Assembly: GCA_016288775.1 (NCBI GenBank)
Contig: JAEELG010000013.1
Coordinates: forward strand, 1-64,000
From: Bacteroidales bacterium
GTDB taxonomy: Bacteria > Bacteroidota > Bacteroidia > Bacteroidales > UBA932
Length of the DNA stretch: 64,000 bases
Direction: 5' to 3'
Part shown: positions 42,057 to 52,697 of the stretch, piece by piece
Numbering within the stretch: the first letter of the stretch is position 1
Layout of the letters: the number at the start of each line of letters is the position of its first letter
The notes under the pieces: model-generated
What the model was told of the DNA's origin: nothing
Seen by the model: only the letters and a program-made list of their open reading frames with translations
Database searches by the model: none
Made by a program: the position numbers and the translations under genes

Positions 42057-44276
42057 ATGAAACGAAGCCTTTTTCTGTTAGTCGTTACAGCCGTTGTTTT
42101 TGCCGCGTGCGCGCGCACGCAGGAGGCCGGCAGCCTGAACGATCCCCGCGTGGACAAGCTCATGAAGCGCATGACCCTCGACGAGAAAGTCGGCCAGCTG
42201 GTCCTGTTCACGAGCGACTGGACCGTCACCGGCCCCTCGATGCGCCAGGGCTACATCGACGACATCCGCGCCGGCCGCTGCGGCAACATCTTCAATGCCT
42301 ACACTGCGGATTACACCCGCAAGATGCAGGAAATTGCCGTCAACGAAACCAGGCTGGGTATCCCCCTGCTCTTCGGCTACGACGTAATCCACGGCTTCCG
42401 GACCATATTCCCCATCAACCTCGGCCTTTCGTCGTCCTGGGACCCTCAGGCCATCGAGGAGGCGTCCCGCATAGCCGCGCGCGAAGCTACGGCCGCCGGC
42501 CTCCACTGGACCTTCTCGCCCATGTGCGACATCTCCGTGGAACCCCGCTGGGGCCGCATTTCCGAGGGCGCAGGGGAGGATCCCTTCCTTGGCAGCGCAA
42601 TCTCCGCGGCCATGACCCGCGGCTATCAGGGCGAAGACCTTTCCGACCCCGCCACGCTGCTGGCCTGCGTCAAGCATTACGCCGCCTACGGCGCTCCGCA
42701 GGCGGGCCGCGACTACAACACCGTTGACATGTCCGAGCGCTGGCTGCGTGAGTTTTACCTGCCGCCGTACAAGGCCGCGGTCGAAGCCGGCGCGCTCAGC
42801 GTGATGGCGTCTTTCAACGAGCTCGACGGCGTGCCGGCAACGGCCAACTCCTTCCTGCTCAAGGACGTGCTGCGCGACGAGTGGGGATTCAAGGGCTTCG
42901 TGGTTTCCGACTACACCGGCATCAACGAGATGGTCTGCCACGGATATGCAGCCGACGAGGCCGACGCAGGCCGCCTGGCCATCAACGCCGGCATGGACAT
43001 GGACATGCAGAGCGCATCGTATTTCAATTATCTCAAGGACCTTGTGCAGAGCGGAAAGGTGAGCAGGCACACGCTGGACGAGTCGGTGCGCCGCGTCCTC
43101 AACGTCAAGGCCGCCCTGGGCCTCTTCGACGATCCGTACAAGTACTGCAGTCCCGAGCGCGAGGCCACCGAGACGCTGACGGAGGAGAACAAGGCCTTCG
43201 CCCGCAGCCTTGCGGCGGAGAGCATGGTCCTGCTCAGCAACGACGGCACCCTGCCGCTGCGCAAGGGCGAGAAAATCGCTGTCATCGGCGCCCTGGCTGA
43301 TTCGAAGGACGACCTGCTCGGCTCCTGGAGGGGCGCGGGCGAGGTTCAGAGCGTGCCGGCCAGCATCCTGGACGCCATACGTGAGGCCGCCGGCCCCGGC
43401 AATGTCGTCTATGCCGAGGGCTGCAAGGAAATGGGCGAAGACCGCAGCGGCTTCAGCAGGGCCCTCACCGCCGCATACGGCGCATCCAAGGTGGTGCTCG
43501 TGATAGGCGAGGACTGCCAGTGGAGCGGGGAGGCCGCAAGCCGCTCCGACATCCGCATCCCTGGGGTGCAGAGCGAGCTTCTGCAGAAACTTGCCGCCAC
43601 CGGCAAGCCCGTGGCCGTGGTTCTGCTGAACGGACGCCCGCTTGACCTGTCGGAAGACCTGCCTTACGCCGGCGCGATGCTGGAGGCCTGGTTCCCCGGA
43701 ACCATGGGCGGATATGCCGTGGCCGACGTGCTCTTCGGCGACGTGAACCCCAGCGGCAAGCTCTCAGTCACCTTCCCCCGCAACCTGGGTCAGGTGCCCA
43801 TCTACCATTACGCCAAGAACACCGGACGCCCCTACGTGCACCCGGAGGCCAAATACGAATCCCGTTACCTGGACGTGCCCAACGAACCGCTGTTCGCATT
43901 CGGGCACGGCTTGAGCTACACCAGCTTCGAGTATTCGCCGGTGGAGCTCTCGGCGGCGTCGTTCAGCGGCGAAGGCGGCATCACCGCCAGCGTGACGGTC
44001 ACCAACACCGGTGAGGTTGAGGGAACCGAGACGGTGCAGATGTACATCCGCGATCTCGTGGGCAGCGTAACGCGCCCCGTCAAGCAACTCAAGGGCTTCG
44101 AGCGCGTCCGCCTCGCTCCCGGCGAGTCCCGGGAGGTGGTCTTCGACATCGACGCCGCTACGCTCTCGTTCTACCGCGCCGACATGACCTGGGGCCCCGA
44201 GAGCGGCGAGTTCAAGGTCTTCATCGGCGGCGCCTCCGATAAAGTTAACGAAGCCTCCTTCAGCTACTTAGACTAG
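42057..44276 (+). CDS. bglX: glycoside hydrolase family 3 beta-glucosidase (BglX-like)
   Basis: MTLDEKVGQLVLF, KGFVVSDYTGI, FnIII C-terminal domain. Confidence 0.93.
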   Translation: MKRSLFLLVVTAVVFAACARTQEAGSLNDPRVDKLMKRMTLDEKVGQLVLFTSDWTVTGPSMRQGYIDDIRAGRCGNIFNAYTADYTRKMQEIAVNETRLGIPLLFGYDVIHGFRTIFPINLGLSSSWDPQAIEEASRIAAREATAAGLHWTFSPMCDISVEPRWGRISEGAGEDPFLGSAISAAMTRGYQGEDLSDPATLLACVKHYAAYGAPQAGRDYNTVDMSERWLREFYLPPYKAAVEAGALSVMASFNELDGVPATANSFLLKDVLRDEWGFKGFVVSDYTGINEMVCHGYAADEADAGRLAINAGMDMDMQSASYFNYLKDLVQSGKVSRHTLDESVRRVLNVKAALGLFDDPYKYCSPEREATETLTEENKAFARSLAAESMVLLSNDGTLPLRKGEKIAVIGALADSKDDLLGSWRGAGEVQSVPASILDAIREAAGPGNVVYAEGCKEMGEDRSGFSRALTAAYGASKVVLVIGEDCQWSGEAASRSDIRIPGVQSELLQKLAATGKPVAVVLLNGRPLDLSEDLPYAGAMLEAWFPGTMGGYAVADVLFGDVNPSGKLSVTFPRNLGQVPIYHYAKNTGRPYVHPEAKYESRYLDVPNEPLFAFGHGLSYTSFEYSPVELSAASFSGEGGITASVTVTNTGEVEGTETVQMYIRDLVGSVTRPVKQLKGFERVRLAPGESREVVFDIDAATLSFYRADMTWGPESGEFKVFIGGASDKVNEASFSYLD

Positions 44277-44316
44277 CACGTCCGGGAGATTTTCCCAGAG
44301 GTCGAAAAGTAAGACA

Positions 44317-45618
44317 TTGAGAATCAGGATGAAGAGAAAAACGTATGCTGTAATGCTGCTGGCGGTGCTGGTGTCCTGCGGGCCCCGGCCGGCAAGGCAT
44401 ATGTCCGACGAGGCGCTGCTGGACACTGTGGAGCGGTACACGGTCAAGTATTTCACCGACTTTGCCGACCCGGCCACCGGCCTCGCGCGAGAGCGGAACA
44501 ACGACCGGAACGGCAACATCGTCACCATTGGCGGCTCCGGATTCGGCATGATGGCCGTGATAGCCGGCGCCGAGCGGGACTACTTCCCGATGGCGGAGGG
44601 TGTGGAGCGCGTGGGGCGCATGGTCGCCACCCTCGAGCGGCTCGAGCGCTTCCACGGCGCTTGGGCGCACTGGTACGACGCCGATTCGGGGCAGACCTTC
44701 AGCTTCAGCAAGTATGACGACGGCGGCGACCTGGTGGAGACGGCGTTCATGGTGCAGGGCCTGCTTGCCGCCCGCCAGTGGCTGCAGGGCAAGGACGAAG
44801 CCCTCGCCGCCCGCTGCGACAAACTCTGGCGCGACGTGGAGTGGTCGTGGTACACGCGCGGTACCGACTCCCTGTACTGGCACTGGTCAAAGAATTACGG
44901 GTGGAAGATGAACCACCGCATCAGCGGCTTCGACGAAACGCTGATAACTTACGTGCTGGCGGCGTCCTCGCCCACTTATCCCATATCCCGCGAATGCTAC
45001 GAGGCCTCCTACAAGACCTCGACCTATTACTACAACGGCAAGGAGTACTACGGCATCAAGCTCCCCCTTGGCATGGAGTACGGCGGCCCTCTGTTCTTCT
45101 GCCACTATTCGTGGCTGGGGCTCGACCCGCGCGGCCTGAACGACGGTTTTACCGATTATTTCGAACGTAACAAGGCGCACACGCTCATCCATCGCGCCTA
45201 CGCCATCGACAATCCACGGGGGCACAAGGGCTACGGCGCCGACCTGTGGGGATTCACCTCTTCCGACGACCCGGACGTGGGCTACAGTTCGCACCATCCC
45301 GGAACCGCCGACGAGAACGGCACCGTGTCACCGACGGCGGCCGTGAGTTCCATAGTCTATACGCCGGAGGAATCGATGGAGGTCATCCGCCATCTCTATT
45401 ACGATACGGAGATGTTCGGCCCCTACGGCTTCTACGACGCTTACAATCCTTCCCGCGAGCCGGCCGTGGTTGACCATTACCTGGCGATAGACCAGGGCCC
45501 GGAAGCCGTGATGATAGAGAATTACCGCAGCGGCCTGCTCTGGCGGCTGTTCATGTCGGCCCCGGAGATAAGCCAGGGTCTGGAGAAACTTGGATTTTAC
45601 TATCAAACAACACCATAA
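44317..45618 (+). CDS. glucoamylase-family (COG5368 / GH144-like) lipoprotein
   Basis: YFTDFADPATGLARERN, GSGFGMMAVIAGAERDYF, AIDQGPEAVMIENYRSGLLW. Confidence 0.85.
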   Translation: MRIRMKRKTYAVMLLAVLVSCGPRPARHMSDEALLDTVERYTVKYFTDFADPATGLARERNNDRNGNIVTIGGSGFGMMAVIAGAERDYFPMAEGVERVGRMVATLERLERFHGAWAHWYDADSGQTFSFSKYDDGGDLVETAFMVQGLLAARQWLQGKDEALAARCDKLWRDVEWSWYTRGTDSLYWHWSKNYGWKMNHRISGFDETLITYVLAASSPTYPISRECYEASYKTSTYYYNGKEYYGIKLPLGMEYGGPLFFCHYSWLGLDPRGLNDGFTDYFERNKAHTLIHRAYAIDNPRGHKGYGADLWGFTSSDDPDVGYSSHHPGTADENGTVSPTAAVSSIVYTPEESMEVIRHLYYDTEMFGPYGFYDAYNPSREPAVVDHYLAIDQGPEAVMIENYRSGLLWRLFMSAPEISQGLEKLGFYYQTTP

Positions 45619-48600
45619 TGAAAAAGATTCTGACACTAATCCTATTGCTTGTGGCGACCTTCGCCGCCCACGGTCAGGCCTATCAGATAAAGGGCGTGGT
45701 CGTGGACGAGCTGGGGCCGGTAATCGGAGCCACGGTGATGGAGACCGGCACGTCCAACGGCACGACCACGGGACTCGACGGAGACTATCTCCTGACGGTT
45801 TCCGGGCCGGATGCGCAGGTGGAGATCAGCTGCATGGGCTATGCCGTCCAGAGCTTCGCCGCTTCGGCGGTGCCTTCCGTCATCACCCTTAAGGAAGACG
45901 CCAACTTCCTGGAGGAAGTGGTGGTCGTGGGCTACGGCACCCAGAAGGCCAAGGACCTCACCGCCCCTATCGTTAACGTAAAGGGCGACGAGCTGGCCAA
46001 GCAGACAGCCGCCAACCCCATGTCGGCCCTTCAGGGCATGGTCAGCGGCGTGCAGATCACCCAGAGCGGCGCCCCGGGCGCAGGCCCTTCGGTGAAGGTC
46101 CGCGGCGTGGGCTCCATCGGCGATTACGCCAACCCGCTTTATGTGGTTGACGGCGCCTTCATGGACAACATCGACTTCCTGTCGTCCAACGACATCGAGT
46201 CCCTGACGGTGCTCAAGGATGCATCGGCGGCTGCCATCTACGGCGTTCGCGCCGCCAACGGCGTCATCATCGTCACCACCCGCAAGGGCGAAACGGGCCG
46301 CGTGCGCGTTGCCTACGAGGGCTACGCCGGCCTGCAGGTGCCCACCAACATCATGAAGATGGCTAATACGCAGCAGTACGTCGAGCTCTACAACCTGGCT
46401 AACCCCGAGTCCCCCAGGAACGCCGCCGACTACAAGGCCAGCACCGACTGGTACAAAGAGCTGGTACACAACGCCATGACCCATTCGCATTCGGTGGATC
46501 TCTCCGGCGGTACGGACAAGACCAACTACTCCGTGGGTCTGAGCTACTTCTACCAGGACGGCATCATGAACTACTGCAAGAACGACTACAACCGTCTGAA
46601 CTTCCGCGCCCGGCTCGACCAGACCATGGCCTCATGGCTCAAGATGGGATTCAACACGGTGGTGTCGAGCAACGACAAGCGCAACGCCAACTCCGGCGTG
46701 TTCTACCAGGCCTTCGTGAATCCTCCCGTTTACGGGGTGTACAACGACGCCAACACGGACGCCTACCCGCAGAAGTTCGATTCCCCCCAGCTTTACGGTT
46801 ACGGCAACGCCTACGGCAATCCCGCCGCCGCGGCCTATTATACCAACAGCTGGGAAACCGGATACAAGACCGTGTTCTCCGCATACGCCGAGGCAACAAT
46901 CATCCCGGAGAAGCTGAAGTTCAAGACCTCCTACAACCTTGACCTCTACTTCTACGACGCCGAGTCCTATACTCCCGAGCATTTCGTGGGAGGCTCCCAG
47001 GGAACGTCGGTGTCCAGTCTGTCCAAGACGTACGGATACGGCACCTACCAGATCCTGGACAACACGCTCACCTACAACGACCGCGTCGGGGCGCACGCCT
47101 TCTCCGCCATGCTGGGACAGTCCACCAGGATGCAGTACGCCGGATCCATGACCGGCGTGGTGCGCAACGTGCCCGACTATGACGCCCAGGCCCGCTATCT
47201 GCGCAACGGCTCCTACAAGAACCAGACGGTGAGCGACGGCGCAGTCCGCTACAACGGCCTTTCCTTCTTCGCCAGGGGCACGTACAACTACAACGAAAAG
47301 TATCTTGCGACCCTGACCTTCCGCGCCGACGGCAGCTCCAAATATCAGCAGAAATGGGGCTTCTTCCCTTCGGTGGGCCTTGGATGGAACATCTCCGACG
47401 AGGACTTCATGAAGGGCATCCCCAACCTGGATTTCCTCAAGCTGCGCGCCAGCTGGGGCATGCTTGGTAACGACAACGTGCCCGCCAACGACATGAGTAT
47501 CTCCGCCACGCCGGGCGTCGGCACGTCAGCGGTCTTCGGCGACACACTCTACGACGGCGTGGGGGCCCAGACGGTGTACCAGAACTACCTGAGCTGGGAG
47601 GTGGTGACCGAGTGGAACGTCGGCGCCGACTTCTCCATGTTCGAGAACCGCCTGTCCGGCGAACTCGACCTCTACCGCAGGGTGACCGACAACGTGGTGT
47701 TCTACGCCCCCATCGCCACCGGCGGCGGCGTTGCCACGCTGCTGGCCAACAACGGCAAGGTACTCAACCAGGGAGTCGAGCTGTCGCTCAAGTGGGCCGA
47801 CAAGCTAGCCTCCGGACTCTCCTACAACGTGGGCATGAACGCCACCGTGAACCAGAACAAGGTGCTGGAGCTCAAGGACCGCGACAACATCCCCGGAGGC
47901 CTCTACAACGGCGCCTACGCCACCATGACGCAGGTCGGATATCCTATCGGCGCCTTCTGGGGCTATCAGGTCGAGGGCGTCTTCGCGAACGACATCGCCG
48001 CGATGGCCCGCGAAATCGACCCGTCGAATCCCGTATATCAGGCCGCTGCCGCAGGCGGATACTTCATGTACAAGGATATCGCCGGCAACGAAGACGGCTC
48101 GCCCGACGGCAAGATTACCGAGGCCGACCGCACCTACCTGGGCTCGCCGCTGCCCTGGCTCATGCTGGGCTTCAACATAGGGGCCGAGTGGAAGGGCTGG
48201 GACTTCTCCATGGTGCTGAACGCCAACATCGGCAACAAGATATTCAACGCCAAGAGGCTCAACAAGCAGGTCTTCGCCGACGGCAACTACGACCTCGACT
48301 TCTACCAGAACTGCTGGCGCCCCGACAGGCCTTCCGATACCTATCCCGGCCCGTCGGCCCTCAGGGAGTCCCTGATGGCGCAGAGCAACAGCTTCTTCGT
48401 TGAGGACGGCTCCATGTTCCGCATCCAGAACGTGCAGCTCGGATACACCTTCCGCAACGTGATAAAGGACGGAAGGATAAGGGCTTACATTTCCGCCCAG
48501 AGGCCGCTCAGCCTCTTCGGCTACAACGGTTTCACCACCGAAATCGGCGGATCCCCCATCACTACCGGAATAGACGGCTCGTCGGTTTATCCCATGCAGG

Positions 48601-48635
48601 CCATCTACTCCATAGGCGCCAACATCAATTTCTAA
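45618..48635 (+). CDS. SusC/RagA family TonB-linked outer membrane protein
   Basis: CarboxypepD_reg domain, VVVVGYGTQKAKDL, plug and barrel. Confidence 0.96.
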   Translation: MKKILTLILLLVATFAAHGQAYQIKGVVVDELGPVIGATVMETGTSNGTTTGLDGDYLLTVSGPDAQVEISCMGYAVQSFAASAVPSVITLKEDANFLEEVVVVGYGTQKAKDLTAPIVNVKGDELAKQTAANPMSALQGMVSGVQITQSGAPGAGPSVKVRGVGSIGDYANPLYVVDGAFMDNIDFLSSNDIESLTVLKDASAAAIYGVRAANGVIIVTTRKGETGRVRVAYEGYAGLQVPTNIMKMANTQQYVELYNLANPESPRNAADYKASTDWYKELVHNAMTHSHSVDLSGGTDKTNYSVGLSYFYQDGIMNYCKNDYNRLNFRARLDQTMASWLKMGFNTVVSSNDKRNANSGVFYQAFVNPPVYGVYNDANTDAYPQKFDSPQLYGYGNAYGNPAAAAYYTNSWETGYKTVFSAYAEATIIPEKLKFKTSYNLDLYFYDAESYTPEHFVGGSQGTSVSSLSKTYGYGTYQILDNTLTYNDRVGAHAFSAMLGQSTRMQYAGSMTGVVRNVPDYDAQARYLRNGSYKNQTVSDGAVRYNGLSFFARGTYNYNEKYLATLTFRADGSSKYQQKWGFFPSVGLGWNISDEDFMKGIPNLDFLKLRASWGMLGNDNVPANDMSISATPGVGTSAVFGDTLYDGVGAQTVYQNYLSWEVVTEWNVGADFSMFENRLSGELDLYRRVTDNVVFYAPIATGGGVATLLANNGKVLNQGVELSLKWADKLASGLSYNVGMNATVNQNKVLELKDRDNIPGGLYNGAYATMTQVGYPIGAFWGYQVEGVFANDIAAMAREIDPSNPVYQAAAAGGYFMYKDIAGNEDGSPDGKITEADRTYLGSPLPWLMLGFNIGAEWKGWDFSMVLNANIGNKIFNAKRLNKQVFADGNYDLDFYQNCWRPDRPSDTYPGPSALRESLMAQSNSFFVEDGSMFRIQNVQLGYTFRNVIKDGRIRAYISAQRPLSLFGYNGFTTEIGGSPITTGIDGSSVYPMQAIYSIGANINF

Positions 48636-48648
48636 GGAGGACCGGATC

Positions 48649-50145
48649 ATGAAAGCAAAATACATCTTCTTAATTCTGACAGCCGCCGTCTGCGCCTCCT
48701 GCTCCGACTTCCTGAACATCAGGAGCGAGGGTTCCATGCCCTCCAGCGGTACGGACTATTCCAAGCCCGAGAACATCTTCCTGCCGGTCAGCGCCGCGTA
48801 TGCCTCCATGCGCCTCAACGAAGGCCAGGCACAGAGCTACGTGAGCGTGATGGAGATAGTCTCCGACGACGCCGACAAGGGCTCCGACGCCACCGACGGA
48901 CCGACCGTGGCAGAGCTAGACAAGTTCACCTACGGCCCCGACAACAACAACGTGGACGCCATGTGGAACTATTTCTACGACATCGTGTCCGCCGCCAATT
49001 ATGCGGTCGAGTCCATGGACAAGTTCAAGGCCGCCATCACGTCCGAAGACGGCCTGCTGCAGGTGGAGCAGTGCCGCGGCGAGGCCAAGATCATCCGCGC
49101 CTACGCCTACTTCAACCTGGTGCGCCTCTTCGGCACCGTGCCCAAGATCGACAAGACCATGACGGCAAACGAGCTGGCGTCCCTGCCGGTCTCCACGGCC
49201 GAACAGCTGTACAGCTTCATCTACGAAGACCTTGACGCCGCAATCGGCATCGTTCCCGGATCCTATTCCGCCGGCTATCCCGGCAGATACACCAAGTACA
49301 CGGCCATGGCTCTCAAGGCCAAGGTCGCCATGTACAGGAAAGACTGGAACGAGGCCGCAAAGCAGGCCGACGCCATCATCGCGAGCGGCAAATTCGCCCT
49401 CCTGTCCCGTTTTCGCGACGCTTTCTCCGTGGAATACGAGAACGGCAGCGAATCCCTCATGGAGGTGCAGAGCTCCGACATGGACCAGACTTCGGACCCT
49501 CTGCCCGTGAACTATTATGCCTTCATCCAGGGGCCGCGCGGCGGAAAGGAACCGCTTCAGGGCTGGGGTTACAACGTGCCCAGCCAGAAGCTGATCGACT
49601 TCCTGGATTCCAGGGGCGACGCGATCCGCAAGCAGGCCACCCTGCTGGAGGTGGGCAAAACCACGCCCGAGGGCGATCTGATCACGACATCCGTAATCAA
49701 CGGCGCGCCCATCAACCTTTACTACAACGGCAAGGTTTACACCCCGTCTTCCCTCAGCAAGCGTTCCTACAACGGCTACGGCCTGGACCACAACATGCGT
49801 CTCATCCGCTATGCCGAGATCCTGCTCATATACGCCGAGGCCATGGCCAACGGCGCAGCCATTACGTCCGAGTCGGGATACACCGCGGAGACGGCACTGA
49901 ACGAGGTCCGCAACCGCGCCGGACTTGCCGCAACCACCGCGACGCTCGACAATATCTACGACGAGCGCCGCGCTGAGCTGGCCATGGAGGAGAACCGTTT
50001 CTTCGACCTGGTGCGCACCGGCAAGGCCGCCCAGGTCCTCGGTCCAAAGGGCTTCAAAGCCGGGAAGAACGAACTTTTCCCCATCCCTTCGGCCGAAAGG
50101 CAGCTGAATCCCAACCTGCCGCAGACGCCAGGGTACACATATTGA
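48649..50145 (+). CDS. SusD/RagB family nutrient-binding lipoprotein
   Basis: Lipobox CASCSDFL, EAKIIRAYAYFNLVRLFGTVP, EERRAEL-type C-terminus. Confidence 0.96.
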   Translation: MKAKYIFLILTAAVCASCSDFLNIRSEGSMPSSGTDYSKPENIFLPVSAAYASMRLNEGQAQSYVSVMEIVSDDADKGSDATDGPTVAELDKFTYGPDNNNVDAMWNYFYDIVSAANYAVESMDKFKAAITSEDGLLQVEQCRGEAKIIRAYAYFNLVRLFGTVPKIDKTMTANELASLPVSTAEQLYSFIYEDLDAAIGIVPGSYSAGYPGRYTKYTAMALKAKVAMYRKDWNEAAKQADAIIASGKFALLSRFRDAFSVEYENGSESLMEVQSSDMDQTSDPLPVNYYAFIQGPRGGKEPLQGWGYNVPSQKLIDFLDSRGDAIRKQATLLEVGKTTPEGDLITTSVINGAPINLYYNGKVYTPSSLSKRSYNGYGLDHNMRLIRYAEILLIYAEAMANGAAITSESGYTAETALNEVRNRAGLAATTATLDNIYDERRAELAMEENRFFDLVRTGKAAQVLGPKGFKAGKNELFPIPSAERQLNPNLPQTPGYTY

Positions 50146-50184
50146 TAGCAAGTATCATTCATATTTTTCTAAATCATCAACAAC

Positions 50185-51060
50185 ATGAAAAAGACTTTTG
50201 TACTTTTCGCATTCATTGCAGCAGCATGCTGCGTAGCCTGTGACCCGCAGGACAAACCCGAAGAAGATCCCGGTAAAACCCTGGTGACCGTAGCCGCCGA
50301 GAACCTGGTGGTATACATGCCTCTGGAGTCTACTGAGAAGGCTGTTTCCGTCGGCGAGGGCATCTCTTTCGCCGAGAGCAAGGGTAGCGCCTCCTTTGGC
50401 GAGGGCATTCTCGGACAGGGCTTCGTCAACACCACCGGAGATAATATGAAGCAGGCTTACCTGAAGTTCAACATGGCCTCAGCCAATGCATTCAAGAACC
50501 TCCAGAGCATGACTTTCAGCTGCTGGGTAAAGCTTAACGAGGCTTGCTCCAAGGGCGCCATCATGTCCATCAACGGTTCCGGAATCGACTGGCCTGCATT
50601 CATCGCCTATTTCGACAACAGCGGCACCAACGACGAGGGCGTGAAGACCCAGCAGGTCAACGGCCGCATGGTCTTCCACGACGCCGAGGGCGTTGAGCAG
50701 AACCTCTGGCTCGACACCTGGGATCCCGCATTCGCAAAGTATGGCAAGTGGTTCCAGTTCGCATTCACCTATGATTCCGCTTCCGGAACATGGGGCCTGT
50801 ACGTTGACGGCATCCAGGTCAAAGAGGCTTCCTTCGATCCCAAGATCGTCGTCAGCAACCTCGTGACCGCCAGCTGCAACGCCATGTATGTCGGTGGCTG
50901 GTCCACCTTCATCGAGGGTCAGTCCACCCAGGATTGGCAGTCCTACTTCGCCGGCTCCATCGACGAGATCCGTATCTACAACAGGGTTCTTTCCGCAACC
51001 GAACTCTCCACCCTGCGCGCCCAGGAGCTCGCCGCCGCGGTCGCAGCAGCTGCAAAGTAG
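50185..51060 (+). CDS. LamG/concanavalin-like lipoprotein (candidate surface glycan-binding protein)
   Basis: Lipobox CCVAC; SMTFSCWVKLNE...FTYDSASGTWGLYVDG...IDEIRIYNRVLSATEL. Confidence 0.85.
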   Translation: MKKTFVLFAFIAAACCVACDPQDKPEEDPGKTLVTVAAENLVVYMPLESTEKAVSVGEGISFAESKGSASFGEGILGQGFVNTTGDNMKQAYLKFNMASANAFKNLQSMTFSCWVKLNEACSKGAIMSINGSGIDWPAFIAYFDNSGTNDEGVKTQQVNGRMVFHDAEGVEQNLWLDTWDPAFAKYGKWFQFAFTYDSASGTWGLYVDGIQVKEASFDPKIVVSNLVTASCNAMYVGGWSTFIEGQSTQDWQSYFAGSIDEIRIYNRVLSATELSTLRAQELAAAVAAAAK

Positions 51061-51066
51061 TTTTTT

Positions 51067-52665
51067 ATGGCACGGTTCCTTCTTGCCGCGGCGCTCTGCG
51101 CAGCCGCTTCGCTGGCCCTTGCCTGCAACCCCGCCGACAAGCCGGAGGAGTTGCAGAAGGGCTTCATCGTTACTGTCGATGTGTCCGGCAAGAAGGTAAT
51201 CGACGCCGGTACGGTGCTGGACGTTCCGGCGGATAAGGTAGAAATCAGTATCGAGTTCACTGGCGCGGTGTCTCCTGAAAAGGAGGGCGCCGCGTCGTGT
51301 GTCTCTTTTACCGGAGGAAACCTGCTCCAGCGGCAGGGAAGCTCCGGAAACGTGGTGTTGCTGACGCCCGAGGGCACGCTCTCCGCAGGCACCAAATATC
51401 AGGTCCGGATCAATGCCGGCCCCGCTTTCGGCATCGAACTCCTGAACGACTTTTCCTTCTCGTTCACAACCGCTTACGACCAGTCCGACAAGTTCCCCCG
51501 CATCGCGGACGAAGAGCTGCTGACGCTCATCCAGCGGCAGACCTTCAAGTATTTCTGGGACTATGCGCACCCCGACTGCGGGCTGGCGCGCGAGCGGCTG
51601 GGCTCCGGCAACACCGTGGCCTGCGGTGGCAGCGGATTCGGCATCATGACGCTCCCGGTTGCCGTGGAGCGCGGATTCGTGACCCGCGACGAGGCGGCGG
51701 CGCGCATGCGCACCATACTCTCGTTCCTGCTGGACAAGGCAGAGCGCTTCCACGGGGCTTACTCTCACTGGATCGACGGAAGCACCGGAAAGGCCTTCCC
51801 CTTCAGCGCCAACGACGACGGGGGCGACCTTGTGGAAACGGCCTTCCTGGTCCAGGGCCTGCTGACAGCCGCGCAGTATTTCGACGCCCCGGCCGAAGCG
51901 GACATCCGCGAGGGCGTCGAGACGGTCTGGCGCGGCGTGGAGTGGGACTGGTATACCCAGGGCCGGAACGTGCTCTACTGGCACTGGTCTCCGAACAAGG
52001 GCTGGGCCATGAACATGCAGATCACGGGCTGGAACGAAGGCCTGATGGTGTATGTGCTCGCCGCGTCCTCACCCACCCATCCCGTCAAGCCGGAGGTATA
52101 TCACCAGGGCTGGGCGAGCGGCGGCAAGATGCGCCCGGGCACGGACGGACCGCTCTTCTTCACCCATTATTCGTTCATGGGCCTCGATCCGCGCGGGCTG
52201 AAGGACAAGTATGCCGACTACTGGGCGCAGAACGTGGCGCACGCCCGCCGCAACTATGAGTACTGCGTCTCGAACCCCAAGGGCCACGCCGGTTATTCCT
52301 CGGACAGCTGGGGGCTCACGGCCTGCGATATCCCCGGTGGGTATTCGGCCTGTGCGCCATCCAACGACCGGGGCACCATAGCGCCTACGGCGGCGGTATC
52401 GTCCTATCCCTATCTGCCAGAAGAGAGCCTGAAGGCCATGCGGCATTTCTATTATGTCCTTGGCGACAGGCTGTGGGGAGAATACGGTTTCCACGACGCC
52501 TTCTGCCTGGACAAGCCATGGTTCGCTGACTCTTATATCGCAATCGACCAGGGGCCGATCGTGGTAATGATTGAAAATGCACGCAGCGGGCTCCTGTGGC
52601 GTCTGTTCATGAGCCGTGAGGATATCCTTAATGGCCTGGCGACCCTGGGCTTCACCCGTTCGTAG
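51067..52665 (+). CDS. glucoamylase-family (COG5368 / GH144-like) lipoprotein with N-terminal Ig-like domain
   Basis: Paralogous to 44317-45618: FWDYAHPDCGLARERLG, GSGFGIMTLPVAVERGF, AIDQGPIVVMIENARSGLLW. Confidence 0.87.
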   Translation: MARFLLAAALCAAASLALACNPADKPEELQKGFIVTVDVSGKKVIDAGTVLDVPADKVEISIEFTGAVSPEKEGAASCVSFTGGNLLQRQGSSGNVVLLTPEGTLSAGTKYQVRINAGPAFGIELLNDFSFSFTTAYDQSDKFPRIADEELLTLIQRQTFKYFWDYAHPDCGLARERLGSGNTVACGGSGFGIMTLPVAVERGFVTRDEAAARMRTILSFLLDKAERFHGAYSHWIDGSTGKAFPFSANDDGGDLVETAFLVQGLLTAAQYFDAPAEADIREGVETVWRGVEWDWYTQGRNVLYWHWSPNKGWAMNMQITGWNEGLMVYVLAASSPTHPVKPEVYHQGWASGGKMRPGTDGPLFFTHYSFMGLDPRGLKDKYADYWAQNVAHARRNYEYCVSNPKGHAGYSSDSWGLTACDIPGGYSACAPSNDRGTIAPTAAVSSYPYLPEESLKAMRHFYYVLGDRLWGEYGFHDAFCLDKPWFADSYIAIDQGPIVVMIENARSGLLWRLFMSREDILNGLATLGFTRS

Positions 52666-52697
52666 CAATTGTTCCAAAGTTTGAGTATATTTGTCGT

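Noticed and set aside
48916-51984. Long minus-strand ORFs (411 and 501 aa) antisense to susD, LamG and GH144-like genes
   Set aside because: Same codon-bias shadow effect; the + strand genes are unambiguous
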